This document shows positions 23,651 to 35,628 of a DNA stretch of 64,000 bases, in pieces. The notes beneath the pieces are model-generated. The model saw only the letters and a program-made list of their open reading frames with translations. It did no database searches and had not been told where the DNA came from. Source of the DNA: Charina bottae (Eukaryota; Chordata; Lepidosauria; Squamata; Charinaidae); the NCBI GenBank assembly GCA_023362775.1, contig JALMGJ010000015.1:9291001-9355000 (forward strand), read 5' to 3'. The position numbers and the translations under genes were made by a program. Within the stretch, counting starts at the first letter, position 1. Each line of letters begins with the position of its first letter.

Positions 23651-24919
23651 ACTTCCGAGATTAATTGGTTTTCATCTGCAATGTCCAACTGGCAAAGACA
23701 TTTGTTTGGGTCGGGCATAACAGTGAAGAGCAATCTGAAAAACTTAACAATAATTTGGCATTATTTCCATATCAACAGTATAGTTTGTTTTCAGCCAAAA
23801 AAACAGAAACTGATCATTGTGAATTGCAAAGCACATTCTCTCATTCACAGGTTTACTGTTAGCACTGAGATGACTATAACAGATAAAAGGGAATGACTGT
23901 TTTAACAATTAACCAGTATTTGTGTAGCAAGGATAAAGAGAAAACTGAGCTTTCCAAATTAAATAAGCATAATCAGATATTACTTCTTTTCCTTCCCTAT
24001 ATTCTCCATGGAATTTTCACAGAGTCTCTGTTCAGAAGTTGCTCGATTTGAGCAGCACAAAACAAAATGTATTAATCTCTTGCTGGCTCTTCAACCACAA
24101 GATTGTGGAAACGCAGTATTTTTATTAAACAATTAAATTTAACCACGAGGCTTATCTCAGCTATCTCAAGTGAAATAAGGGCAAGCAAAAACAACTCTGG
24201 ACAAGCGGAGCATACGATAACTTATTTTTACCGCCCGCTTATAAAGTTATATGCCAAGTAATAAAACTGTTCCCACAAAAATGATGCACTGAGAATCCTT
24301 AACTAGATTAGATTAATAGAGGCTTCACACAAAAACAGGAACAATTTAGATTGCATTTCTAATCTAATATTCCTTATAAATATGTCTTGAGGATAAAAAA
24401 TTGAAGCAGCACACAGATCACTGTTCACTCCTGCTTTCTCCAAATGTTCCTTTGTCCTTTGTGTGTAAGGTTCCCGACTCCTTCCTGACCCAGAGTGCTC
24501 AGGTGGCAAATCTCATCTGAAGCCAGAATAAATTTTTAATAGGACAGGGTTCTGCATTCAAAAGCAATACACATTTCCCCCCCTCTGGCACAATCAGGGA
24601 TGCAGGTATGTGAAATGCTTCCGAACAGCACATAAAGCAGGGCAAAATAAAAGAAAACGTAAAGATTTTCGCTTTTCCTGAGTTCGTTATGAACGGACAG
24701 ATATATCTTGGGTGAACTCCCACCACACAAATAACATCAAACTAGCCTTATTTAATACAGGTGAGAATCCAGTGCCAGAAAGACACAGAAACTTGCTCAT
24801 ACTTACTGCGGTTAACTTAACTGTGGTTAAGTTGAAACTGAATGTCTCAAAGTCCGTTTTTTTTCCCCATTACCTGACAAGAACTATAGAAAATATTCAA
24901 AAATAATTATTTTCACATA
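23651..24919. other. WWOX intron 5, no recognised feature
   Basis: Nothing identifiable. Confidence 0.5.
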
Positions 24920-25007
24920 ACAAGATGGACTAAGTGTCTATGAAGATTCTCAGTCATCCAGGTGGAATTGTCTGTAGCTTGAATCATGTCAACTGGATTT
25001 CTATTTT

Positions 25008-25057
25008 CTCAGTGGAAACGTTTCGCTCCTTATCCAAGAAGCTTCTTCAGTCTGAGC
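25008..25057 (-). ncRNA. Hammerhead-ribozyme-like motif, PLE unit 1 left arm
   Basis: On the minus strand: CTGAAGA (CUGANGA core), a stem-loop GCTTCTT-GGAT-AAGGAGC, then GAAA and the self-complementary AAACGTTT. CTCAG before and CTGAG after could form part of stem I. Confidence 0.5.
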
Positions 25058-25450
25058 AAAGTTTGTAAGGGAATCCTTAAATATGTTTCTAGGTGGCTGT
25101 GTGACCTTGCACCTGGGGCTAGGTCATGGTTATTTGAGATGTTTATTTCTAAGTCCCTTTATCATCCAAAGGAGGATCGTTAAGATTACCTTGCTGTTGT
25201 TGAGATTGCGAAATGGTCTTAATCTTCCTAGGCACAGAAGACAAAGCAGGAAGGAAAATAGGGGAAAGATTGTGCCTGAGGCCCCCACCTCTATTCAAAG
25301 AAGGATTTTCCAAGTTGGCATAAATGGATTCCTTGACCCCTCTTTCAAACCACTTAAACCATATCATCAAACCATCTCAAAAATAACCATGACCTAGCCC
25401 CAGGTGTAAGGTCACACAGCAACATATTTAAGGATTCCCTTACTAACTTT

Positions 25451-25500
25451 GCTCAGACTGAAGAAGCTCCTTGGATAAGGAGCGAAACGTTTCCACTGAG
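25451..25500 (+). ncRNA. Hammerhead-ribozyme-like motif, PLE unit 1 right arm
   Basis: CTGAAGA, stem GCTCCTT-GGAT-AAGGAGC (seven pairs), GAAA and AAACGTTT, flanked by CTCAG and CTGAG. Confidence 0.55.
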
Positions 25501-25759
25501 AAATAGAAATCCAGTTGACATGATTCAAGCTACAGACAAGATGGACTAAGTTCACCTGTGCATGATTTAACATGAAAACAGAATCTAGTTAGTTCTTGGG
25601 CTGAACTGTCAAACTATGAAAGCTTGACCCAATTTAGGCAGAAGCAGAAATCAGAGGAAAAGAAAGCAAGAAAAAAGAAAGTTGTACATCACGTCAGATT
25701 TCGAAGCTTTCACGACAAGAACATGCTTCCATACAGCAAGAAGCAGCAGCTGGCCAACT

Positions 25760-25950
25760 TTGTCTGGGCTTGAAAATTAGTAAGGGTCCAACCTGTTTAA
25801 TTCTCGGATGGCAGAGCATCAAGAATATCAGGACTGCAGTCTAGACTGGGAAGGGGTGGGAAACATCTTGGAAGAATGTAATGGCAACCAGATTGTCACC
25901 AAGAAAACGTCATGGGTGTATCCACGTGGTTATCAGAAGTCCAACCTTCT
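25760..25950 (+). mobile_element. 5S-rRNA-like SINE, sense copy
   Basis: AGGGTCCAACCTGTTTAATTCTC with GGATGGCAGA resembles the 5S internal region (CAGGGTCGGGCCTGGTTAGT, then TTGGATGGGAGA). It continues with GGCAACCAGATTGTCACC and AAAACGTCATGGGTG, the non-5S body of this SINE type. Diverged. Confidence 0.5.
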
Positions 25951-28900
25951 TTTTATTTTTTAATCTTTTAAAATATCTTTTAATTCTATTGACTGTTAAT
26001 TTCTTTTTTCAGTAAGGGAAATCCATATAAATCTATGAGTTTCAAAGACTCAAAGAATACTAATCTGATCAAAAATGGATCTGGGTAGTTTTTCTCCCCC
26101 TCCATGATTTTCTATTGAAAATAATCACAGCATTAACCAGATGCTCCCTGGAACAACTTCTGGATAGTTGTTAAATGCAAACAATGGAAATCTCTGCAGA
26201 AGCAAAATAAGGCCAATGATATAATTATAGTGGACCTGTTGGCACATTCTGAGCTAATGTTATTATTTGACAACGCAAAGCTTGTACGATCTCCCATGAG
26301 CCATAATGGAGGCTGGGTTCACCCTAATTGGTTCCAAAGCACAACCTCTCCACAACAATCTTTCCTCAGGACCAGTAATGTTAATTTCTACAAGACTGTA
26401 AATAGTGTTTGCCGACAATACAAACATGGTAATAAGAGGCTAGCTGAGTAAATAATGTGGTTACAAAGCAGCCCATTTGCATTTTTATTTAAAACTGCCT
26501 TCGTTAAAAAGCAGCTCAGATTTCTTATGGTGGAAGGAGGGTTGGTTAAGAAGTGGAGCGGTAATTACTCTCTTTAGGGGTTCTTTTATATCTCCTTTAG
26601 GGAATTGGAATGAAAAGATAAGCAGAATTAGAAAGGGAATCATGTAAAGTATGAAGTGTACTATAAACACTCAGTAGCGTATTTACCATAAGCTAAGTTG
26701 ACCTTCTACATTAATGGAATGTAGAACTTACTATAGTGGCAATTTATTACCCCAAACTGTTAAGAAACCTCAAACTTAATTCAAGAGGAGACCTTGGTTC
26801 AGGCAAGAGTGATTACAGAATGTGAACATAGGTAGATACACAGACCTACGTCCATAAAAACAACTTGCGTTGAATATAGGTTTCATGTTCCTAAAACAAG
26901 TGCTTCTGTTTCTAATATATAGTGGTCATCTCACCATAGCCTTGCCCTGATTCTCCTAAAGCACACGTGCACTGGCTTCATTTGCACAACATTAAGCTCA
27001 AAAAGCTTATTTGGCCTATCTATATTGGCCTGGCTTATACATTATGCTAATCCCTAAAGGGTGAGAGCATATGATATGCTGAGCCGCAAATCAATCAATC
27101 AATCACATTTTGTCTTAGTATAACCTGTAAACCAAAGTTTCGTTTCAAAGCTCTTTCTATTTTTAAAATGAATGTTCAACGTACATTAGACGTTAAACTT
27201 AAGAGTACCATCCCCATTTGTAAGTTTAGAGAAATGTCTAACAATTATAGCTTTATTCCTACTCAAGTGCTGAAGTCCTATGATTTCAAAATATGGTTCT
27301 GCAAATCAGTATCTGTTCTATCTTCTGCAGTGAATGAAATCACTTGATTTCACAGGGAAATCACCGCAAATGATGAAAACGTAATGGGAGGAAATTGAAG
27401 TACCAGTTTAATCTCACATTTGTCCATCAGAACCTCCTGGGGAAAAAAAAGGACCAAATCTTCTGCTTTCCTGAGCGAACTAGAGATGTTGTTTTTATAT
27501 TTCAAAATCTAATTACTTTTAAGAAATTTGCTGTGTTTATTTGGACCATTAAAAAGTTCCACAGGTTTATTATGGTAATGGTGCAAGTCTAATGATATAC
27601 AAAGACAAAGGTGTGAAACAGTTGAGCTGTTCTCAGAACACTGATTTAGTATAAATGATATCCACAATTCAATGAGGGCCATCTTGTACTGTTGGAGTAC
27701 AAGAGGCTCACCACATCTGCGATGTAATTCAGACTCTATTTTACAGTGGTTTCACTACCAACCATAAAAACTGTAACAGTGGAACTGTATAAACAAATTG
27801 AACAGTGTTTTTACTGTAAAACAAGAGCATACTATAAATATTTGTCTTCCCCTTCTCTCAGCATCTGTAATGAGAGAAAGAAAATTCATACCATATGTTT
27901 ACAGTACAAGGAGAGAAAAAATATATATCTCAACAGTTCATCCAAGCTTGGGAAGCTGTTAAATTGTTTTAATTCACAATTACCTTTTAAACACATTTCC
28001 TTGTAAATCATTAAAAAACAGCACTGTATAGAATGTTTCAGCAGGACAAATGCTGATGTAACATTCCGTTACCAGTGAGACCAAAATGGTGGTGGTGGTG
28101 GGAGGAACAGGGCAGCCTTCCACTATTTCCTGCATTATGTGTATCTTTTTATTTGTCGTTTTATTTTAAATCTAGACAGATTTCTTTGCTTTGGGATCTT
28201 AGGCATTTAGAAAGCCCATACTGGATGTGATGCTATAGACCACACAAAGATGCCTCTGAAGCTAGAAACAGTGTCCTGCCACTCAAGACAAAAACAAGAG
28301 AGTATCTACCTTTTCCATGATCTGCTAACCTGAAGGGGCAGATAAATACTCTTTCTACACTGAAAATGAATTGGGTTCTCCATCAAGCCTGAAGCTAGGA
28401 GGACCAGTTGAACGGTTGAAGAATAAACCATATAGCACATGAAGCAGCATCTTGCTCCTGTCCGTTGAGGTTCCCGCCTCTGTCTAACGATAGAGCCAGT
28501 CTTGTCCCACTGCTTTTATCCTAATGGGTTATGTGGTTAAAAAAAAAAGTGGGGGGAGACACTGACTGGTTATTGCCTGCTTGCTTGACAGCCATACTTT
28601 TGTTAGTGGTTTCATTGGCTAACAGCAATTTATTCATGCACTTCATAATGCATGACTAACCAGGAAAGAATGTGATGGGGTGTATATCCAAAACCACAGG
28701 TTATTGAAAGTACCATGCTGCAGATATGCAAAAGTGCATCAGTTGCTCATCCAGGTGATCATTTTACCCATTCTCATTGCATACCTTTTAACAGGATACA
28801 TCCCCTATTCCTCCCCAGCTCTGCAAGTGGTTCAACTGGGCACCCAATTTACTCCAATTTTATCTCTACCAGAAAAACGTTATTTCCTGCCTGCTCACTG

Positions 28901-29055
28901 TTTTACAGCCTTGATCTCCCTGAAAAAGTGAGGATATTTCATGAGGGAGAAGAAAACCCCCCCAAAAAATTCACCCCCCTCACTTATTTAATTTATGTAA
29001 ATAGTTTAAAAGAATTGAATTACAAATGCTTGGATTCAACAATCAGACTAAGCTA
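25951..29055. other. WWOX intron 5, no recognised feature
   Basis: AT-rich with a short CAAT run near 27090 and a G-rich GGT run near 28090. No coding, RNA or repeat family is recognised. Confidence 0.5.
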
Positions 29056-29070
29056 AGTGGGTGTAGAAAA

Positions 29071-29401
29071 GGGGCGTGGTGGCTCAGCGGGTAAGACGCC
29101 AGGCTTGTCGGAAGATCACAAGTTTGGAGGCTCGACTCCATAGCCCCGCGTGACGGAGTGAGCTCCCGCACTAGCCCCAGCTGTTGCCAACCTAGCAATT
29201 CAAAAGCATGCAAATGCAAGAAGATTAATAGGTACCACTTCGGTGGGTAGGTAACAGCGTTCCGCATGCGTCATGCTGGCCACATGACAGTGGAAGTGTC
29301 TTTGGACAACACTGGCTCTTCAGCTAACAAACGGAGATGAGCACCGGCCCCTAGAGTCGGACACGACTGCACAAATGTGCGGGGGGAACCTTTACCTTTA
29401 C
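29071..29401 (+). mobile_element. Sauria-type SINE, full-length copy with Bov-B-like tail
   Basis: The tRNA-like head is GTGGCTCAGCGGGTAAGACG. The centre is CCAACCTAGCAATTCAAAAGC and GGTACCACTTCGGTGGG. The Bov-B-like end is CTAGAGTCGGACACGACTGC, followed by the ACCTTTACCTTTA tail. The 11-mer GTGGGTGTAGA flanks it at 29057-29067 and 29402-29412, a clean target-site duplication. Confidence 0.9.
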
Positions 29402-29700
29402 GTGGGTGTAGACTCATAACAGGTCTAGACTGATGACCAGTGGAGAAGTTTCAGTGCTCCAGCCTAATGACTTGCCATTTTAAGACTATGAGCTGGTCCT
29501 TCCACTCGACGTTCCTTGCACTACAGAAAAAAGTGCAGAGATGTTCTGTTTATGCAACCTCTGTTGTAGAACTCTCAGTCCTTCAATGATCGACAAGTAG
29601 TCCTAGCAGTTTTTTTCCCCCTCTGCTTGTCTATGAAGGTTCTCAGTCATCCAGGTGGAATTGTCTGTAGCTTGAATCATGTCAACTGGATTTCTATTTT

Positions 29701-29750
29701 CTTAATGGAAACGTTTCGCTCCTTATCCAAGGGGCTTCTTCAGTCTGAGC
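29701..29750 (-). ncRNA. Hammerhead-ribozyme-like motif, PLE unit 2 left arm
   Basis: CTGAAGA, stem GCCCCTT-GGAT-AAGGAGC with one mismatch, GAAA and AAACGTTT on the minus strand. The downstream stem I strand is degraded (ATTAAG). Confidence 0.45.
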
Positions 29751-30319
29751 AAAGTTGGTAAGGGAATCCTAAATATGTTCCTAGGTAGCTGTGTGACCTT
29801 ACACCTGGGGCTAGGTCATGGTTATATTGAGATGTAATTTTTAAGTCCTTTTATCATCTAATGGAGGGTCGTTAAAAACACCATGCTGCTGTTGAGCTTC
29901 TGAAATGGTCTTAATCTTCCTAGGCACAGAAGACAACACGGGGAGGAAGATGGGGGAGAGTTTGTGCCTGAGGCCCCCACCTCTATTCAAGGAAGGATTT
30001 TCCAAGTTGGCATAAATGGATTAATGGTCAAGGATTAATGGTCAAGGAATCCATTTATGCCAACTTGGAAAATCCTTCCTTGAATAGAGGTGGGGGCCTC
30101 AGGCACAAACTCTCCCCCATCTTCCTCCCCGTGTTGTCTTCTGTGCCTAGGAAGATTAAGACCATTTCAGAAGCTCAACAGCAGCATGGTGTTTTTAACG
30201 ACCCTCCATTAGATGATAAAAGGACTTAAAAATTACATCTCAATATAACCATGACCTAGCCCCAGGTGTAAGGTCACACAGCTACCTAGGAACATATTTA
30301 GGATTCCCTTACCAACTTT

Positions 30320-30369
30320 GCTCAGACTGAAGAAGCCCCTTGGATAAGGAGCGAAACGTTTCCATTAAG
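30320..30369 (+). ncRNA. Hammerhead-ribozyme-like motif, PLE unit 2 right arm
   Basis: Identical to the left-arm copy, on the plus strand, including the stem II mismatch. Confidence 0.45.
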
Positions 30370-30423
30370 AAAATAGAAATCCAGTTGACATGATTCAAGC
30401 TACAGACGATCCCCCTCTGCTTG

Positions 30424-30965
30424 TGATCTTTTGGATTCAATCTTATCACTCTGCATCTTTTCTGAAGTCTTTGTTAAGGAAACACCTACAGTTGGGAGCT
30501 GTGAAACCCTGCTCAATCATTACTCTTTCATTCAATGATGTCAATATAATATAATAGGGAATAAGCCTCTGAGTTCCATAGCTCGTGGCATAGGATTTCG
30601 GCGGTCTCGTGAGCAAATGTGTTTACAAACTCTACTGGAGTGTTTTTCATTAAGCCTTAAAGTCAATCAAGCTGCGAATTGGAACAATCATTCCTTCTTT
30701 GCAAAGTATTGATATATTTTTTTCCTGGCTGCTTTAGGGCCTTGGCTATTACTGAGAGATTTATGCTTGACAATGTCTTTCTGATTAAACTCAAAGGTCT
30801 GTAATTCTAATTTCCTTTTCGGAGGAAGAGGTGGCTCTGGTTTTTGCAGCCAAAAAATTAACACGCAGTTCTAAATTATTACCACATTCTCAAACACAAC
30901 TGCAGCCAGAGATGAGTGAATCTATCAATTTGGGTTTCACTCCATTACACCTTCTTACTCTAAGT
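30424..30965. other. WWOX intron 5, no recognised feature
   Basis: Nothing identifiable between the PLE unit and the next hAT element. Confidence 0.5.
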
Positions 30966-31172
30966 CAGAGCTTTCCAAACTTTTCATGTTGGTGACACAC
31001 GTTTTAGACATGCATCATTTTGCGACACACTCTTACAGCAGGGCACAAGGCAGGCACTAGGACCTGCACGGAATCCTTGCAGGGCAGGTTTGGAGGCAGC
31101 AGCAGCCGCAACACACCCAGACACTGCAGCCAACACACTAACGTGTCCCGACGCACAGTTTGGAAAGCTCTG
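30966..31172. mobile_element. Small non-autonomous hAT transposon
   Basis: Termini CAGAGCTTTCCAAACT and AGTTTGGAAAGCTCTG match apart from end trimming (207 bp in all). The octamer CTCTAAGT sits on both sides (30958-30965 and 31173-31180), a perfect 8-bp duplication. The inside contains GACACAC-type phrases and no coding frame. Confidence 0.88.
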
Positions 31173-31234
31173 CTCTAAGTACATGTCAGGCTATTTCCTA
31201 TTAGTGAATTTGGACAGAGAGGGAGAAATATATA

Positions 31235-32813
31235 CACTGCTCAAAAAAATAAAGGGAACACTGAAACAACACAATGTAAGTCCAAGTCAATCACACTTCT
31301 GTGAAATCAAACTGTCCACTTAGGTAGCAACACTGATTGACAATCAATTTCACATGCTGTTGTGCACATGGAATAGACAACAGGTGGAAAGCATAGGCAG
31401 TTAGCAAGACATCCCCAATAAAGGAGTGGATCTGCAGGTGGTGACCACAGACCACTTCTCAGTTCCTATGCTTTCTGGCTGATGGTTTGGTCACTTTTGA
31501 ATGCTGACGGTGCTTCCACTCTAGTGGTAGCATGAGACGGAGTCTACAACCCACACAAGTGGCTCAGGTAGTGCAGCTCATCCAGGATGGCACATCAATG
31601 CGAGCTGTGGCAAGAAGGTTTGCTGTGTCTGTCAGCGTAGTGTCCAGAGCATGGAGGCGCTACCTGGAGACAGGTCAGTACATCAGGAGACGTGGAGGAG
31701 GCCGTAGGAGGGCAACAACCCAGCAGCAGGACCGCTACCTCCGCCTTTGTGCAAGGAGGGACAGGAGGAGCACTGCCAGAGCCCTGCAAAATGACCTCCA
31801 GTGGGCCACAAATGTGCGTGTGGCTGCTCAAACGGTCAGAAACAGACTCCATGAGGGTGGTATGAGGGCCCGACGTCCACAGGTGGGGGTTGTGCTTACA
31901 GCCCAACACCGTGCAGGACGTTTGGCATTTGCCAGAGAACACAAGATTGGCAACTTCGCCACTGGCACCCTGTGCTCTTCACAGATGAAAGCAGGTTCAC
32001 ACTGAGCACATGTGACAGACGTGACAGGGTCTGGAGACGCCATGGAGAACGTTCTGCTGCCTGCAACATCCTCCAGCATGACCGGTTTGGCAGTGGGTCA
32101 GTAATGGTGTGGGGTGGCATGTCTTCAGGGGGCCGTACAGCCCTCCATGTGCTCGCCAGAGGTAGCCTGACTGCCATTAGGTACCGAGATGAGATCCTCA
32201 GACCCCTTGTGAGACCATTTGCTGGTGCGGTTGGCCCTGGGTTCCTCCTAATGCAAGACAATGCTAGACCTCATGTGGCTGGAGTGTGCCAGCAGTTCCT
32301 GCAAGACGAAGGCATTGATGCTATGGACTGGCCCGCCCGTTCCCCAGACCTGAATCCAATTGAGCACATCTGGGACATCATGTCTCGCTCCATGCACCAA
32401 CGCCACGTTGCACCACAGACTGTCCAGGAGTTGGGGGATGCTTTAGTCCAGGTGTGGGAGGAGATCCCTCAGGAGACCATCTGCCACCTCATCAGGAGCA
32501 TGCCCAGGCATTGTAGGGAGGTCATACAGGCACGTGGAGGCCACACACACTACTGAGCCTCATTTTGACTTGTTTTAAGGACATTACATCAACGTTGGAT
32601 CAGCCTGTAGTGTTCTTTTCCACTTTAATTTTTGAGTGTAACTCCACATCCAGACCTCCAGGGGTTGCTTACATTTGATTTCCATTGCTTTTTGTGTGAT
32701 GTTGTTGTCAGCACATTCAACTATGTAATGAACAAAGTAATTAATACGAATATTTCATTCATTCAGATCTAGGATGTCTTATTTCAGTATTCCCTTTATT
32801 TTTTTGAGCAGCT
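31235..32813 (+). mobile_element. Tc1-like DNA transposon, almost intact, resembling fish Tc1 elements
   Basis: The left end starts CACTGCTCAAAAAAATAAAG and continues GGAACACT. The right end is the near-complement, ATTCCCTTTATTTTTTTGAG followed by CAGCTT. TA dinucleotides flank both sides (31233-31234 and 32814-32815), the expected target duplication. The 1.58-kb length and single transposase gene are normal for Tc1. The terminal and internal sequence looks very close to elements I know from teleost fish. Confidence 0.9.
31532..32556 (+). pseudogene. Tc1-like transposase, DD34E, single frameshift
   Basis: The protein would cut and rejoin the transposon ends. The N-terminal part (from 31532) has a paired-type helix-turn-helix ([20 protein letters not shown]) and an arginine-rich linker (RRRGGGRRR), then [16 protein letters not shown]. 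Around 31940-31955 the frame changes from one phase to another in a way that fits loss of one base. The second frame continues with LFTDESRF and ends in GHTHY at 32554-32556 (TGA follows at the end of the frame). The catalytic residues are all present: D at 31984, D at 32257 and E at 32362, with 34 residues between the last two. Only the frameshift is clearly disabling, so the copy is young. Confidence 0.88.
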
Positions 32814-32815
32814 TA

Positions 32816-35159
32816 TAAACATTTGTAAGGCCTGGGGGAGTGAAGGGGTACACTTCTGTTCTCATATATCTGTTTTGTATATATTTTCTTTAGGATATTA
32901 TTATTATTATTATTATTCAGATTCAATATTTTAACCCACCTGATCTTCCCCAGGAATAAACTCAACTGGGAACATGCACTGATGGCAACAACTGTTCAAA
33001 TGTACATGGAATATCTCTAGGAAGTAGAGCCCAAAAATGCATATCTTCCATACAGCACTGTCTTCTTCTTGGAATGCAAGCGAGATGTTTGGTAGGAATG
33101 GCTCCACGCTCACTGTATTTATGGAAGCCTGATTAAAGTCAACTTCAGCAAACACTATATCTTTGCAAAGCTCACTTTCATGCTAAATTTTTATTTTTAT
33201 TTTTTTACTTATTTTCCTCTAAAGAGATTAATTTTGCCACAAGAAGGGGAAAAGGATGTTTGTGTCTAATTTGTACAGGTTGCATTTCATGAATCTCTTT
33301 AAAAAGCATGTTTAAAATCCACTCCGATCTAGTGGATTTTGTGTTCTGAAGAACAATTACCCTTTCTACAGTTTTCCATGTGGTCTTAGGATGCTGACTC
33401 TGTAACATTAAGGTTACCAATCCAAGCGCTAGTTAGTAAATCACTTTGGGAGTCAAAATAGACCAACCAATGGCATCAAAGAGGCATAGCAAGCTAATCA
33501 GTCATTGGTGGAAGGCATACAGGTTAAAGAAAAGATATTTGATGAGAAATCCATTATATCAACAGACTCTTAACAGAAAGTGTTGGTGAACCAACAAATC
33601 TACACTTGACTCAGAATTTTAAAAACAGTGCCATTCTATTAAAGTTAGACCATGAATCTATTGCAAATAAATTTGCCTTTTTCAGTTTAAGTAGCTTTTC
33701 TTTATCTTCCTCCCAAGATTACTTCCAACTGATGTAAACTGTGAACTTCAACTAATTCTCTCCTACTTACACAATTCAAGTAATTAAAGTTCAGTAATAA
33801 CTTATTCTTTCTGCTCCAGCACCTGCATTTTATTTGTGTATTTTACCAGTCATAAATCTGAGGAATTGTCAGTGCCCTAATATTAGTACAATCATCAAAG
33901 TTAATTAGTCCTTCTCAATAAACAACAGCAATCCCATTACAAAGATACACTGAAGGTACTCCAGCTACTCAAAGATTAAACAGTATTGTGAACAACTAGG
34001 AGTGGGAAATGGTTAATAAAGTGTTCCACTTCTGAAGCTATTCAAAATAAAAGCAATGCAAAACCTTTGTTATCCCATTCACTCCAAGGAATGCAACATT
34101 CATATTGTATTGATGACTTTGTCACACTGAACTTGAGTGGAGCCTTTTGAAAGGAGAGCTTCACATCCTCCTGGGTAAACTAACACATGAGAGGAGGACT
34201 ATAGTCTCTACCTGCAAGAGGAACTGAGGAACTGCTGCTAAACATGGGTCTTCTGCACAGGTTTCTAAATAGTTTTCATCCAACGTTGTCTTTTTATTTA
34301 AACACACACACACACCACAGATGGAGCATTTCCATCCATTCTCCTTGATCTCTGGCTACCTGAAGAAAAGTTCCTCAACCATGTTAGCTAGGAATTAAGT
34401 GAGTTTAATTTCAGTAAGTCTGGAGAGCATCAGGGTGGAAAACAGAACGAGATGTTGTCGTGATGGTTGTATTACTGTATGTTCAGTCCCCCAAATGAAC
34501 TGAACGTATACTCAAATGTACATACAAGTAGGTGACAGAACATTTTCACAGGACAGGTTCCATGTAAACATTTGAAATGCACTTCACATGGACTGGTCTT
34601 TCATAGATTTCCAGTATATTTAACCCACACTACTGCACTTAACCCAATGTATTTAAAGCCTACTGGAAGTACATTCTGCAACAGTGAAATGACTTGGGTT
34701 CTCTCTGTTAAAAGCTAAATCTGTATCTCCTTCTTTAGTTTTGTTCTAAACATTCAACTTTGTAACTGCCTATATTGCTATCAAAGCTTCAAATGAATCA
34801 TATATTCCACCCCCTTTATCCTGTTTTCCAGTTTCTGTCTTCCACTGTGTTAATTTAATCTCCACTTTAAATTATAAACTTTCTCAGAGTAAGGGCCCGT
34901 TATTCCAAACATCTCCAGTGAAAATTATATATGAGGAAAGAAAGAGTTTTCTCAATGGTGGGATCCAAGAAAGGGATATTTCCTCCATGGATAGAACCAT
35001 CAAGGGTGGTTGTTTCCTTTCCAGCACAAAATCAAAGCACTGATTCACTCAGGCACTTTAATTACCTGATTTGCTCATCTTTATGTCTCTACATTTTCTT
35101 AACGTAATTTTACTCTTGTTCTTCAGTGACATTTGTTTTTACAACATTATGCATATCAC
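32816..35159. other. WWOX intron 5, no recognised feature
   Basis: AT-rich with a short TTA run near 32900 and a CA run near 34303. No gene or repeat family is recognised. Confidence 0.5.
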
Positions 35160-35462
35160 GGGACGCGGTGGCTCAGCGGGTTAAACCGCTGAAGCTGTAG
35201 GGCTGCCGGTCAGAAGGTCGGCAGTTCGAATCCCCACGCAACGAGGTGAGCTCTCGTTGCTAGTCCCAGCTCCTGTCGACCCAAACAGTTCGAAAGCTTG
35301 TGAGTAGATAAAATGGGTACCACCTTAAGTGGGAAAATATGCTGGCGTCCTGTTGGGGGTCGGTATCCACCAGACAGAAAGATCTCTTCGAATGGCGGTG
35401 GTTACGACAGATCCCGGAAGCAACAACATCTACAGGACGTCAGCAGCCGGCTCGAACGCAAG

Positions 35463-35481
35463 GCACCCTGGGACTTGTAGT
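35463..35481 (+). promoter_or_regulatory. ZNF143/THAP11-type (SBS) motif carried by the SINE
   Basis: GCACCCTGGGACTTGTAGT matches the reverse complement of the SBS consensus (ACTACAAnTCCCAGnnnGC) at all fixed positions. No function here is shown. Confidence 0.45.
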
Positions 35482-35628
35482 CTGGAAGCCAGGAAGAGTC
35501 GGTTCCCTTACCCCCTCCCCTTGCGCGCAGATTAGAAAAAAACATTGTATAAATTGAAATGTATAACGATGTATGTAAGCCGCCCAGAGTCCTCCACTAG
35601 GGAGGAAATGGGCGGGGTATAAATACAA

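Larger units (their letters stand above)
24936..25535. mobile_element. Penelope-like retroelement (PLE), inverted-arm unit 1
   Basis: Two arms read outward from a central junction, each ending in ...TTCAAGCTACAGAC. The left arm has an extra outer tail of about 34 nt. The flanks repeat as ACAAGATGGACTAAGT (24920-24935 and 25536-25551). On the minus strand the left arm encodes ERGVKESIYANLENPSLN and RGGGLRHNLSP, resembling the sequence after the GIY-YIG domain of PLE proteins. The arms differ at several sites, so this is the oldest of the three units. Confidence 0.75.
29630..30409. mobile_element. Penelope-like retroelement, inverted-arm unit 2 with identical 360-bp arms
   Basis: The left arm 29663-30022 and right arm 30048-30407 look like exact reverse complements over 360 bp, separated by 25 nt holding a short direct repeat (AATGGTCAAGG). 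A 33-nt outer tail lies only on the left (29630-29662). The flanks repeat as TCCCCCTCTGCTTG (29616-29629 and 30410-30423). The plus strand of the right arm encodes VKESIYANLENPSLN and RGGGLRHKLSP, a PLE protein end. Both arms share the same changes, including one stem II mismatch in the ribozyme-like motif. Confidence 0.85.

Noticed and set aside
29071..29150. tRNA-like head suggesting a tRNA gene
   Set aside because: Part of a Sauria-type SINE with a target-site duplication.
31595..32261. Minus-strand open frames within the Tc1 element
   Set aside because: Antisense to the transposase and without motifs.
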